Source: Gammaproteobacteria bacterium
GTDB taxonomy: Bacteria > Pseudomonadota > Gammaproteobacteria > GCA-001735895
Length of the DNA stretch: 15,790 nucleotides
NCBI GenBank assembly: GCA_029288195.1
Contig: JARFPR010000364.1
Span: forward strand, 1 to 15,790
Direction of reading: 5' to 3'
A program made the translations under genes and the position numbers. Under the pieces are notes generated by a model. The model was given only the letters and a program-made list of their open reading frames with translations. It was not told the origin of the DNA and searched no databases. Every line of letters begins with the position of its first letter. The first letter of the stretch is position 1. This document shows, piece after piece, positions 6,021 through 14,075 of this stretch.

Positions 6021-6803
6021 TCACTGCGCGGTCCAGCCACCGTCAACCGGGATGATGCTACCCGTGGTACTGGCAGCGGCACTCGAACAGAGGAAAACTG
6101 CAAGCTCACCGAGTTGTTCGATGGTGACGAACTGTTTGGTGGGTTGCGCTGCGAGCATCACGTCATTTTTGACCTCTTCCTCGCTAATGCCTCGGATCCT
6201 GGCGGTATCGGCCACCTGGCTTTCGACCAGCGGCGTCCACACGTAACCCGGGCAAATGGCATTGCAGGTGACATTATCCTCGGCTGTTTCCAGGGCGACG
6301 ACCTTGGTCATGCCGGCAATCCCGTGCTTGGCCGCAACATAGGCCGATTTGTAGGGGGAGGCGACCAGCGCGTGGGCCGAGGCGAGATTGATGATGCGCC
6401 CCCAACCGGACTCGCGCATCAGCGGGAGGCAAAGGCGGGTCGTGTGGAAGGCGGCACTCAGGTTAAGCGCGATGATCAGGTCCCATTTATCGATCGGGAA
6501 TTCGTCGATTGGCGCCACGTGCTGAACACCTGCGTTATTGACGAGGATGTCGGCACCGCCGAAGCTTTCTCGCACGGCACCGATAAGCGCCTCGATTTCC
6601 TCGATCCGGGTCAGATCGGCGCCGTTGTAAATCACTTCGATACCGAAGTTTTCGCGCAGCTCCGCGCAGTCCTTTTCGATCTGGTCTGTGTCGCCGAAGC
6701 CGTTGATCACCAGATTGGCCCCCTGATTGGCCAATGCTCGAGCGATGCCCTGGCCGATTCCGCTGGTCGAGCCAGTCACGATGGCCGTCTTGCCTTGTAG
6801 CAT
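6021..6803 (-). CDS. bdhA: 3-hydroxybutyrate dehydrogenase
   Basis: This short-chain dehydrogenase interconverts (R)-3-hydroxybutyrate and acetoacetate with NAD(H) in the cytoplasm. The 260-residue length equals the family's. The cofactor motif TGSTSGIG (10-17), NNAG (89-92) and the catalytic S142, Y155 and K159 (YVAAK) are present. The residues known to hold the substrate in characterised enzymes are all at the expected places: Q94, H144, K152, Q196 and W257. The end VDGGWTAQ is also typical. AGGAGA lies 7 bases before ATG 6803. The patatin-like gene downstream is likely co-transcribed; together they fit use of stored polyhydroxybutyrate or its oligomers. Confidence 0.95.
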   Translation of the reverse strand: MLQGKTAIVTGSTSGIGQGIARALANQGANLVINGFGDTDQIEKDCAELRENFGIEVIYNGADLTRIEEIEALIGAVRESFGGADILVNNAGVQHVAPIDEFPIDKWDLIIALNLSAAFHTTRLCLPLMRESGWGRIINLASAHALVASPYKSAYVAAKHGIAGMTKVVALETAEDNVTCNAICPGYVWTPLVESQVADTARIRGISEEEVKNDVMLAAQPTKQFVTIEQLGELAVFLCSSAAASTTGSIIPVDGGWTAQ

Positions 6804-6925
6804 GGATGTGTCTCCTGGTTGGTTGGTATTAGGAAGATGGTGACGATCGTCGTAATTTACTAGTATTGCGGGATTATGGCGACTGTAAAATAATTGGGCG
6901 GATTGTTGTATGTAGCGGAACCGAT

Positions 6926-6939
6926 CACGTTTTTACGTG
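6926..6939. other. Small hairpin downstream of the DUF1622 gene
   Basis: CACGT (6926-6930) and ACGTG (6935-6939) flank TTTT. It lies 20 bases past the DUF1622 stop on the minus strand. With no T-run after it, it is at best a weak terminator. Confidence 0.25.
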
Positions 6940-6958
6940 GCGCCGAAACCGGGTTGTC

Positions 6959-7315
6959 TTAATCTTTAACAGGTTGCCTGGCAGTTTCCCATGGCCAGCG
7001 CCCCTCGACTTCGAAATGCAGGGAAAAGCTGAGGAAGGTTCGTATCAGGATGATCAGTCCCAGAATCGTTACGTTGGTCAGGGTGTCGGCGACGATCACC
7101 GTGCGGATGATGTCGCCAGCGATGAGAAATTCCAGGCCGAGGATAATCGAACGCCCGAGCTGACGCCGAAAGACATCGTAGGCAGCGCCTTCTGGCTCCT
7201 TGCGGAAATTCGACAAAAAACGAAAAGACGACACCGCCGAACCGACGATTATGACTAGAACACCGATGGATTCGATGCCGTAACCCGCGATCGAAATCAG
7301 TTCTTTAAATTCCAT
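6959..7315 (-). CDS. DUF1622 family membrane protein
   Basis: The 118-residue protein has three membrane segments: about 10-31 (AGYGIESIGVLVIIVGSAVS), 52-72 (GRSIILGLEFLIAGDIIRTV) and 79-97 (TNVTILGLIILIRTFLSFSL). The conserved pattern in the middle, FRRQLGRSIILGLEFLIAGDIIRT, is the hallmark of DUF1622. Its function is not known. The ATG at 7315 has GGAG 10 bases upstream. It points the same way as bdhA, 155 bases downstream, but no promoter or operon link could be shown. Confidence 0.88.
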   Translation of the reverse strand: MEFKELISIAGYGIESIGVLVIIVGSAVSSFRFLSNFRKEPEGAAYDVFRRQLGRSIILGLEFLIAGDIIRTVIVADTLTNVTILGLIILIRTFLSFSLHFEVEGRWPWETARQPVKD

Positions 7316-7491
7316 GTTGCCAAGTCTCCAGCCGTTATGGCATCAAAAAGTTCAAAATCCGGTAGCAAAATATCGATATCACTTGATTTCACCTGCCGGC
7401 TTTAATATTGCCACTGAAACAGCGTATTTGAATTGACCGAGCGCAATTCGGCGGCGGGTTCAAATATACGGTCTTACGCAATCCGCGAATT

Positions 7492-7563
7492 CGGGGGACA
7501 CTAGGCCCATTATCAAAAACGCTTTAAAATGACCAGGGCGTTACTGAGAAAAACTGTCCCCCG
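7492..7563. repeat. GGGGGACA-type element, copy C (72 bp, nested inverted repeats)
   Basis: Perfect 9-base ends CGGGGGACA (7492-7500) and TGTCCCCCG (7555-7563) enclose a second inverted pair, AACGC (7518-7522) and GCGTT (7538-7542). The whole can fold into one long hairpin. The size and ends recall copy B. It looks like a miniature element or a mobile-element remnant. Confidence 0.58.
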
Positions 7564-7571
7564 GTTGAATC

Positions 7572-7600
7572 CTTGAAAGGCGGATAAGCAAACGCCATTT
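7572..7600 (+). promoter_or_regulatory. Sigma-32 (heat-shock) type promoter of htpX
   Basis: CTTGAAA (7572-7578), 14 bases, then CGCCATTT (7593-7600). The enterobacterial sigma-32 consensus is CTTGAAA, 11-16 bases, CCCCATNT. Thus the -35 is exact and the -10 differs at one base. The expected start near 7607 leaves a 22-base leader. HtpX is a known heat-shock protein, which supports the call. Confidence 0.65.
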
Positions 7601-7629
7601 AAGAAGGATATTGGGAATTGGGAGGTTGC

Positions 7630-8511
7630 ATGTTAAGTCGTATCGGATTATTTCTACTCGCTAATTTCGGCGTGTTGGCCGTGCTCAGCGTTTCCATGCG
7701 CGTGCTTGGCGTCGACGCCTGGCTGGCCGGCCAGGGCGGTGGCATGAACCTCAACTTTCTGCTCGTCTTCGCTGCAATCATGGGTTTTGCCGGCTCTTTT
7801 ATTTCGCTCGCCATGTCAAAGATGCTGGCGAAGAAATCGATGGGTGTACAGGTCATCGAGAATCCGCAAAGCGAAATCGAGCGCTGGCTAGTCGATGTAG
7901 TCAAGCGTCAAGCCGGCGATGCTGGCATCGGCATGCCCGAGGTAGGCATTTTCGACCAGCCGGTGATGAATGCCTTCGCTACCGGCATGAAGCGCAACAA
8001 TGCCCTGGTGGCGGTTAGCACTGGTTTGCTGCAGAACATGTCGCGCGACGAGGTCGAGGCCGTGCTCGGGCACGAGGTTTCGCACGTAGCCAATGGGGAC
8101 ATGGTGACCATGGGCCTGCTGCAGGGCGTGTTGAACACATTCGTGATTTTTTTCTCAAGGGTGATTGGTATGCTCGTCGACCGCGCAGTGTTTCGCATCG
8201 AACGTGGTATCGGGCCAGGCTACTGGATCGGCTCTATTGTCGCTGAAATCGTGCTCGGTATCGTCGCTGCGATGATCGCCGCCTGGTTTTCCCGCCGGCG
8301 CGAGTTTCGGGCTGATGCCGGTGGTGCGAGTCTCGCCAGCCGCGGCAAGATGATCGCCGCGCTGCAGCGGCTAGGCGCCGCCCGCGAGCCGCAGGCTCTG
8401 CCGGGCGAGATGGCAGCCTTCGGCATCAGCGGCAAGACGATGATCACGGCTTTGTTGAGTACGCATCCCCCGTTGGCCGATCGCATCGAAGCTCTGCGAA
8501 ATGCAACCTAA
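7630..8511 (+). CDS. htpX: Membrane zinc metalloprotease HtpX
   Basis: HtpX is an M48-family inner-membrane protease that helps clear damaged membrane proteins, alongside FtsH. From ATG 7630 it has 293 residues, the same as the E. coli protein. The zinc site HEVSH lies at 148-152, followed by VANGDMVTM, and the third ligand region is REFRADAGGA. Membrane segments lie at about 5-25, 43-62, 162-180 and 200-222. NAFATG and LVAVSTGLLQNMS before the zinc site and STHPPLADRIEAL near the end are family marks. A TTG four codons upstream (7618) is rejected, because GGAGG at 7621-7625 clearly serves the ATG. A sigma-32-type promoter lies just upstream. Confidence 0.96.
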   Translation: MLSRIGLFLLANFGVLAVLSVSMRVLGVDAWLAGQGGGMNLNFLLVFAAIMGFAGSFISLAMSKMLAKKSMGVQVIENPQSEIERWLVDVVKRQAGDAGIGMPEVGIFDQPVMNAFATGMKRNNALVAVSTGLLQNMSRDEVEAVLGHEVSHVANGDMVTMGLLQGVLNTFVIFFSRVIGMLVDRAVFRIERGIGPGYWIGSIVAEIVLGIVAAMIAAWFSRRREFRADAGGASLASRGKMIAALQRLGAAREPQALPGEMAAFGISGKTMITALLSTHPPLADRIEALRNAT

Positions 8512-8535
8512 GGTAGCTGTCGCCAGTTAACGAAT

Positions 8536-8573
8536 CGGTTAGAATTTGCGGGGGCGGTCTCCGCAGCTAACCG
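8536..8573. other. Two-part stem in the leader of the efflux operon
   Basis: CGGTTAG (8536-8542) pairs with CTAACCG (8567-8573), and inside it GCGG (8548-8551) pairs with CCGC (8561-8564), leaving a 9-base loop. It lies between htpX and the adaptor gene, 21 bases before its ATG. It may end htpX transcription or act on the efflux leader; there is no T-run after it. Confidence 0.4.
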
Positions 8574-8594
8574 CCAAAGGGAACAGGGACAATC

Positions 8595-9959
8595 ATGAAA
8601 TTAAATCTCAGGAGTGGGTTCGCGTTAATCGTAACCCTGGTGGTTGCAGTTGGCGTGGCGGTGGTGCTGGTCAAGACCAAAGCCCCGTTAGAACACGTTG
8701 CAACTGAAATGCCGAGCCGGGTCGTGGAGACCATTACCGTGCAAGAGATTCCGTTCCGGACCCGGATCACGGCCTATGGCAACGTTGAACCCGCGATAAC
8801 ACTCAACGGCATGGCCGAGGTCAGCGGCAGGGTCAGCTATGTACACCCGAACCTGAAAGCCGGTGAAACGATACCTGCAGGAACCCTGGTAGTGCGCATC
8901 GACGCAGAGGACTATGCGCTGTCGCTCAAGCAAACCCAGGAAGATTTAAAAGCCAGCCAATCCTCATTGCAGGAACTGGAGGAAGAGGAAAAATCAACGC
9001 GACGTTCGCTGCATCTGGCCCAGCAAAACCTCGAGGTTGGCGAGGCCGAGCTTGCGCGCATTCGGGATATTTATCAAAAGCAGTTGATTGCGAAATCCAC
9101 GCTCGACGCCGAAGAACAAAAAACCATTCAGTTGCGTCAACAGGTCGAAGACCTGCAGGGCCGGCTGAACGGTTTCGACAGTCGAAGGCAATCGATCGTG
9201 GCCCAGATCTCCCGCGCCGAACAGGAAGTGCAAAACCGCACCACGATCCTGGGTCGCACCGAAGTCACGTTGCCGTTCGATGCCCGTATTGGTGCGGTGA
9301 GTATTGATGAAAATGAGTTTGTTGCCGTCGGCTCGTTGCTATTCGAGGCGATCGATCTGAAGGGTGTAGAAATCAGCGCACAGTTGCCGCTCGATTCGAT
9401 GCGCAAACTGGTCAGCCATCTCGAAGGTCAGTCTGATATGGCGCAGCAATTTATTCAAACGGGGGGCCATATTAACGATAGTCTCGGCCTTAGTGCCCGA
9501 GTGCGCCTGGTGAACGATATGCCGACTGCGGTCTGGGATGCGCGAGTACTGCGTATCAGCGAAGCGATTGATGCCACCCGGCAAACCCTCGGAGTCGTGG
9601 TAGGTATCGATAATCCCTACGAGAAAATCATTCCAGGCAGGCGCCCACCCCTGCTCAAGGGGATGTATACCGCGGTCGATCTGTTCGCGCCGACACGATC
9701 GGCGCTGGTTGTTCCACGCAAGGCGATCCACCAGGGACGGGTATACATCGCCGATAGTGACGATCGGCTCGTAATCCGCCCGGTCGAGATCCAACTTGCC
9801 CAGGGAGACCTTGCGGTAATTCGTGATGGCATCGATGCCGGTGAGCGCGTGATCATTACCGACCTGGTCCCGGTAATCGAGGGCATGCCGCTGCAGGTCG
9901 AAAATACCGGCCAGTTTGAAGCGGAACTGCGGCAACGTGCCGTCGGGATCGAACAATGA
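8595..9959 (+). CDS. RND efflux periplasmic adaptor (HlyD/MFP family)
   Basis: The 454-residue protein is a membrane-fusion adaptor that joins an RND pump to an outer-membrane channel. An N-terminal membrane anchor covers about residues 9-27 (FALIVTLVVAVGVAVVLVK). The order is then a barrel-sandwich half (GRVSYVHPNLKAGETIPAGT), a long alpha-hairpin coiled coil (about 107-220, rich in Glu, Gln and Arg), the second half (ILGRTEVTLPFDARIGAVSI) and beta-barrel/membrane-proximal parts (LVVPRKAIHQGRVYI...GERVIITDLVPVIEGM). There is no lipobox cysteine. AGGG lies 6 bases before the ATG. Its stop overlaps the permease start (ATGA), so the two are translationally coupled. Substrate unknown. Confidence 0.92.
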   Translation: MKLNLRSGFALIVTLVVAVGVAVVLVKTKAPLEHVATEMPSRVVETITVQEIPFRTRITAYGNVEPAITLNGMAEVSGRVSYVHPNLKAGETIPAGTLVVRIDAEDYALSLKQTQEDLKASQSSLQELEEEEKSTRRSLHLAQQNLEVGEAELARIRDIYQKQLIAKSTLDAEEQKTIQLRQQVEDLQGRLNGFDSRRQSIVAQISRAEQEVQNRTTILGRTEVTLPFDARIGAVSIDENEFVAVGSLLFEAIDLKGVEISAQLPLDSMRKLVSHLEGQSDMAQQFIQTGGHINDSLGLSARVRLVNDMPTAVWDARVLRISEAIDATRQTLGVVVGIDNPYEKIIPGRRPPLLKGMYTAVDLFAPTRSALVVPRKAIHQGRVYIADSDDRLVIRPVEIQLAQGDLAVIRDGIDAGERVIITDLVPVIEGMPLQVENTGQFEAELRQRAVGIEQ

Positions 9960-12900
9960 TCCGTTATTTTGCGGCGCATCCAACCGCTGCAAATATTCTG
10001 ATGTTTGTCATTTTATTGCTGGGTATCGCGGCTTTGCCGGGTCTCGAGAAAGAAACCTTCCCGGAAATAAAACTCAACAAGGTACAGGTAACCGTGAGCT
10101 ATCCGGGCGCCAGCGCTGCAGAGGTCGAGGAAGGCATTTGCAACCGCCTGGAAGACACCACCGATGGCATCAGCTTCCTCGAAGAGCGTAGTTGCGAAGC
10201 CCGCGACAACGTCGGCATCATGGTGCTCGATATGCAGGAAACGGGTGATCTGCAGCTGTTTATCGACGATGTGCGCTCGGCGGTAGACGGTATAACCGAT
10301 TTTCCCGACGATGCGGAAGATCCGGTGATCGATGAACTTGGTCGTACCTCGGCCGTGGTCAGCGTTGCGATAAGCGCGCAATTATCGCAACCCGAATTGA
10401 AAGCGCTGGCCGAGCATTACCGCGATCGTTTGCTGGCATTGCCCGAGATCCCGATGGTCGAAGTGGGAGGATTTTCAACCCACGAACTCAGCGTGCGGGT
10501 GAAAGCCGAAACACTGAGACGCTACCGGCTCAGCATCCCGGATATTGCCAACCTGATCCAGCAGCAGGCGGTCGATCTGCCCGCGGGTATTCTCGAAGCA
10601 GATCAGCTTTCTTACCAGATTCGGGTGGAAAACGAACGTCGCTCGGTAGATGAGCTTCTGGACCTGGTAGTGCTTAACGATGAAAAGGGCGGGCGCCTAA
10701 CGCTGGGTGATATCGCCACGATTGCCGACGAATTTACCGACCAGGAGGTCAGGGTCGAACTCGACGGGCGTCCAGCCGCGCTACTGCAGGTTAAGAAAAA
10801 CACGGGTGACGACACCTTAACCGTGTTTAACGCGGTACAAGATTTCGTCGATAACGAAAATAGCCTGCTGCCCGAATCGACGCGACTCGTCATTACCCAG
10901 GATTCGGCATCGATCGTGCAGGATCGATTGCAGCTACTGCTTCGCAACGGTTGGCAGGGGCTATTGCTGGCTACGCTGGCGCTGTTCCTGTTTTTCAGCT
11001 GGCGCTACACCTTCTGGGTTGCGCTGGGATTGCCGATATCCTTCATTGGAGGCCTGATGATGATGAGCGTCTTCGGCATTACCATCAACATGATTTCGAT
11101 GGTTGCACTGCTGATGGCGATCGGCATATTGATGGACGATGCCATCGTGATCTCGGAGAGTATCGAAACCGAATACCAGGCCGGTAAATCGCCCATGGCA
11201 GCAGCCGTGGCCGGGATCCAGAAAGTCGGGCGCGGGGTACTATCGTCATTTGCGACGTCTGCCATGCTGTTCGGCAGCTTGTTATTCCTCAAAGGCGATA
11301 TGGGCCAGGTGCTTGGCGTGTTGCCGGTAGTGCTGTTGTCGGTGCTGACCATCAGTCTGGTGGAAGCTTTCCTGATTTTGCCGCATCACCTGGCGCATTC
11401 CCTGAAGCACCATGCAATTCAGGGCAAGTCGGCCTGGCGCCTTCAGTTCGAGCGTAAATTTGATGATTTAAGAGAACGGGTTGGAAAGTTAGCAGACCTC
11501 GCGATCCGCTATCGGTACCTGACGCTGGGAACGGCGATTGGCCTGTTCATCATCACCGTCAGCCTGTTCCCGGCTGGCGTGATTAAATTTAAAGCCTTCC
11601 CGGATCTCGAGGGAAACGTGCTGGAAGCCCGAATCATTATGCCGCAGGGCACGCCCTTCGATCGCACCGAGGCGGTCGTCGCGGGCCTGTTGGCCAGCCT
11701 CGAACAAGCGCGGCAGCGCCTGCCACCCGAGGATGAAGGTGAGTTGATCCGACACATCCAGGTTTTTTTCAGTAACAATGCGGATGCCGGGGAAGAGGGC
11801 GCACACCTGGCGACTATCAGCCTGGATTTGCTCGATTCTGAAAGGCGCAACACCTCGCTCAACGAATTGCGGCGACTGTGGCTGCAGACGACTGGATCAA
11901 TCCCGGACGCCGTTTCGGTGCAGTTCAAGGAGCCCGCACTGGGTCCGGCCGGCCAGGCGATCTCGATTCGCCTGCAGCATGATGATCTGCAGCAACTATC
12001 CAGCGCTTCCTGGGAATTGCAGACCTGGCTCAATGGTTATCCCGGGGTGTCTAACGTGATGGATGATTTGCGCCTGGGTAAGCCGCAATTCACCGTAAGC
12101 CTGCGACCCGGCTCGCTGGTGTCGGGACTCAACGCGCAGCAGTTGGCGCAACAGTTACGCGCCGCCTACCAGGGGATAAAGGTCGATGATATTTACCGCG
12201 GGCGCGAGGCTTACGAAATTAATGTCAAGCTCGATACCGACCGGGAAAATGCGCTGCGTGATTTCGAGCAGCTCAGCCTGTTTAATAACCAGGGTGTCGA
12301 CATACCGCTAAACGCAATCGCGAACATCGAGGAGAAACGTGAATTCTCGCGCATTATCCGTGTCGATCATCAGCGTACCGTTACGATAAGCGGTGATATC
12401 GATGCCGATATTGCCAATACCAACGAAATCATCGGCGATACCGGCACGCGATTTCTGAATGGCCTGCAACAACGCTACCCCGGGATGTACATTAGTCTTG
12501 AAGGTGAAGTCAAGAATAGCCGCGAAACCAACCTGTCGGTGTTGACGGGATTTGTGCTGGGTGTCATCGGGGTGTACTTCCTGTTGTGTTTCCAATTCAG
12601 AAACTACCGCGAACCGCTAGTGGTATTGATGAATATTCCGCTGGCGCTGATAGGTGTGGTCTGGGGTCACAAGTTGATGGGTCTCGATATCACCATGCCC
12701 AGCATGATCGGGTTTGTTTCGCTGGCCGGTATCGTCGTTAACGACTCGATCCTGCTGGTGGAATTCGTCAAGCGCCGCAGCCTCGAAGGCCTGTCTCTGC
12801 ACGACGCGGCCGGCCAGGCGGTGCGCGATCGTTTCCGGGCTATTTTCCTGACCTCGATTACGACCATTGCGGGTATGCTACCGTTACTTTCGGAAACCAG

Positions 12901-13072
12901 TTTACAGGCCCAGGTGCTGGTGCCGCTGGTGGCGAGCGTGGTGTTCGGAATGATCTCATCCACCCTGCTGCTATTGCTGGTGTTACCCTCTGCTTACGCA
13001 ATCATGGAGGATCTGGGGATTCGTGAAATTGGCGAGGACGAGATGGAATTTATCGAGCAAACCGGGACCTGA
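9956..13072 (+). CDS. RND efflux permease
   Basis: The 1038-residue protein is an inner-membrane proton-driven exporter with the 12-helix, two-large-loop plan. The N-terminus (FAAHPTAANILMFVILLLGI...FPEIKLNKVQVTVSYPGAS) is typical. In helix 4 the proton-relay Asp pair D394-D395 is present (GILMDDAIVISES). In helix 10 the sequence is LAGIVVNDSILLVEF, so the Lys used by AcrB (K940) is Val here, as in several other RND branches; N929 and D930 follow. C62 and C80 lie in the first periplasmic domain and could form a disulfide. It begins inside the adaptor's stop codon (ATGA). No TolC-like gene is present in the window, so the channel is encoded elsewhere. The substrate cannot be inferred. Confidence 0.94.
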   Translation: MIRYFAAHPTAANILMFVILLLGIAALPGLEKETFPEIKLNKVQVTVSYPGASAAEVEEGICNRLEDTTDGISFLEERSCEARDNVGIMVLDMQETGDLQLFIDDVRSAVDGITDFPDDAEDPVIDELGRTSAVVSVAISAQLSQPELKALAEHYRDRLLALPEIPMVEVGGFSTHELSVRVKAETLRRYRLSIPDIANLIQQQAVDLPAGILEADQLSYQIRVENERRSVDELLDLVVLNDEKGGRLTLGDIATIADEFTDQEVRVELDGRPAALLQVKKNTGDDTLTVFNAVQDFVDNENSLLPESTRLVITQDSASIVQDRLQLLLRNGWQGLLLATLALFLFFSWRYTFWVALGLPISFIGGLMMMSVFGITINMISMVALLMAIGILMDDAIVISESIETEYQAGKSPMAAAVAGIQKVGRGVLSSFATSAMLFGSLLFLKGDMGQVLGVLPVVLLSVLTISLVEAFLILPHHLAHSLKHHAIQGKSAWRLQFERKFDDLRERVGKLADLAIRYRYLTLGTAIGLFIITVSLFPAGVIKFKAFPDLEGNVLEARIIMPQGTPFDRTEAVVAGLLASLEQARQRLPPEDEGELIRHIQVFFSNNADAGEEGAHLATISLDLLDSERRNTSLNELRRLWLQTTGSIPDAVSVQFKEPALGPAGQAISIRLQHDDLQQLSSASWELQTWLNGYPGVSNVMDDLRLGKPQFTVSLRPGSLVSGLNAQQLAQQLRAAYQGIKVDDIYRGREAYEINVKLDTDRENALRDFEQLSLFNNQGVDIPLNAIANIEEKREFSRIIRVDHQRTVTISGDIDADIANTNEIIGDTGTRFLNGLQQRYPGMYISLEGEVKNSRETNLSVLTGFVLGVIGVYFLLCFQFRNYREPLVVLMNIPLALIGVVWGHKLMGLDITMPSMIGFVSLAGIVVNDSILLVEFVKRRSLEGLSLHDAAGQAVRDRFRAIFLTSITTIAGMLPLLSETSLQAQVLVPLVASVVFGMISSTLLLLLVLPSAYAIMEDLGIREIGEDEMEFIEQTGT

Positions 13073-13080
13073 GTTATAGC

Positions 13081-13092
13081 CCCGTAATCGGG
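13081..13092. terminator. Weak hairpin after the RND permease gene
   Basis: CCCG-TAAT-CGGG followed by TTTAA, 8 bases after the permease stop. The stem has only four pairs and the T-run only three bases, so it is a weak candidate for a terminator. Confidence 0.3.
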
Positions 13093-13093
13093 T

Positions 13094-13240
13094 TTAACCG
13101 ATCGACTCCGAAAGCAGTCTTACGCTATCGCGGCCTTCACACTTTGCCCGGTACATTGCGACATCGGCATACTTGAGCAGATCTTCTGCTGACACATTGG
13201 TCGGAAACAAAGCGATACCGATACTAAGATCGATTCGTTC
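13094..13240 (-). pseudogene. Relic of a GGDEF (diguanylate cyclase) domain C-terminus
   Basis: Translated leftward, this stretch reads ERIDLSIGIALFP, then SAEDLLKYADVAMYRAKCEG and RDSVRLL, ending at TAA 13094. That is the last part of a GGDEF domain (SIGIA...AD-x-AMY-x-AK-x-x-GR). The GGDEF motif itself, the inhibitory RxxD site and all upstream parts are absent. The homology begins at the aroE stop codon (13239), as though a deletion or insertion joined aroE to the tail of an old cyclase gene. The frame continues into aroE as an open frame with no homology. It has no start of its own and is almost surely inactive. Confidence 0.72.
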
Positions 13241-14075
13241 ATGGGCGACCCAGTGAACGAATAACTTCAGTGGTGTCCGGGCGAACATTGCGCCACAACG
13301 CAAAAGCCTCTGCAGCCTGCTCTACCAACATGCCGATCCCGTCGAAAGCTTTTGCTACGCCGTGAGAGTGTGCCCAGTCAACGAATGCGGTTGCCGTGCT
13401 GGCGCTGTACATCATGTCATAACAGATCGAATTGGCACCTAATACCCTAGTTGGCAACGGTGGGACTTCGTTGCTGAGTCCGGCCGCGGTTCCATTAATG
13501 ATCAGGTCGAAATTATCGGCTCCTAGCGCATCGTAAGCAACAGCCTCGAGGCTGCCTTGCTCACTAAAATCCCTTGCCAGTTCGATTGCCTTCTCCAGGG
13601 TACGGTTAGCAATGGTGAGATCCGCGGGTGATTGTGCGAGGATCGGGCCGAGCACGCCGCGTACCGCGCCTCCGGCGCCGAGCACAAGAACGCTTCGATC
13701 CTTGATAGCAACTTTTAAATTATCGACCAGGTCCCGAACCAGGCCGACACCGTCAGTGTTACTTCCGTCGATGTCACCACCTTGCAGAAAGGTCAGGGTG
13801 TTGACCGCCCCGGCCTCTTGCGCGGCCTCGCTTCTGTGGTTGCACAGCTCCCAGGCTTCACGTTTGAATGGAACCGTCACGTTGACGCCGCTGAATCCCT
13901 GTTGCTGCAGATCACGTATTCCGGCTGTAAATGAGTCGTGCGGAAGCTCGATTGCCTGGTAGCTGAGCGCTTGTCCGGTCTGCTGCGCAAAGCTGCTGTG
14001 GATTCGGGGCGACAGGCTGTGGGCGACCGGGTTACCCACCACGGCGTAGCGATCGACATGATCTGTCGACGACAC
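13239..14075 (-). CDS. aroE: Shikimate dehydrogenase
   Basis: AroE reduces 3-dehydroshikimate to shikimate with NADPH in the aromatic amino-acid pathway. The 278-residue length is normal. Substrate-site motifs are present: SLSPRIHSSFA near the N-terminus, GVNVTVPFK with the catalytic Lys, and NTDGVGL with the catalytic Asp. The NADPH loop VLVLGAGGAVRGV, NRTLEKA and the end MLVEQAAEAFALW also fit. The start is GTG (14075-14073); it shares one base with the hemB stop (TAGTG) and has AGGA 7 bases upstream. No in-frame ATG competes. The two genes are translationally coupled. The C-terminus ends normally just where the GGDEF relic begins. Confidence 0.95.
   Translation of the reverse strand: MSSTDHVDRYAVVGNPVAHSLSPRIHSSFAQQTGQALSYQAIELPHDSFTAGIRDLQQQGFSGVNVTVPFKREAWELCNHRSEAAQEAGAVNTLTFLQGGDIDGSNTDGVGLVRDLVDNLKVAIKDRSVLVLGAGGAVRGVLGPILAQSPADLTIANRTLEKAIELARDFSEQGSLEAVAYDALGADNFDLIINGTAAGLSNEVPPLPTRVLGANSICYDMMYSASTATAFVDWAHSHGVAKAFDGIGMLVEQAAEAFALWRNVRPDTTEVIRSLGRP

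Larger units (their letters stand above)
7316..7629. other. 314-base intergenic region between DUF1622 and htpX
   Basis: This divergent region holds repeat copy C (7492-7563) and, 8 bases after it, the sigma-32-type promoter for htpX (7572-7600). I see no gene and no clear DUF1622 promoter in 7316-7490. Confidence 0.6.

Noticed and set aside
5913..6800. 295-codon open frame on the plus strand opposite bdhA
   Set aside because: It is the antisense of a clear bdhA gene; its sequence shows no family pattern and it begins within the patatin gene.
13094..13303. Treating the GGDEF-like frame as an intact small gene starting at 13303
   Set aside because: The first 20 codons lie inside aroE without homology, no ribosome site was seen, and the catalytic half of the domain is absent.
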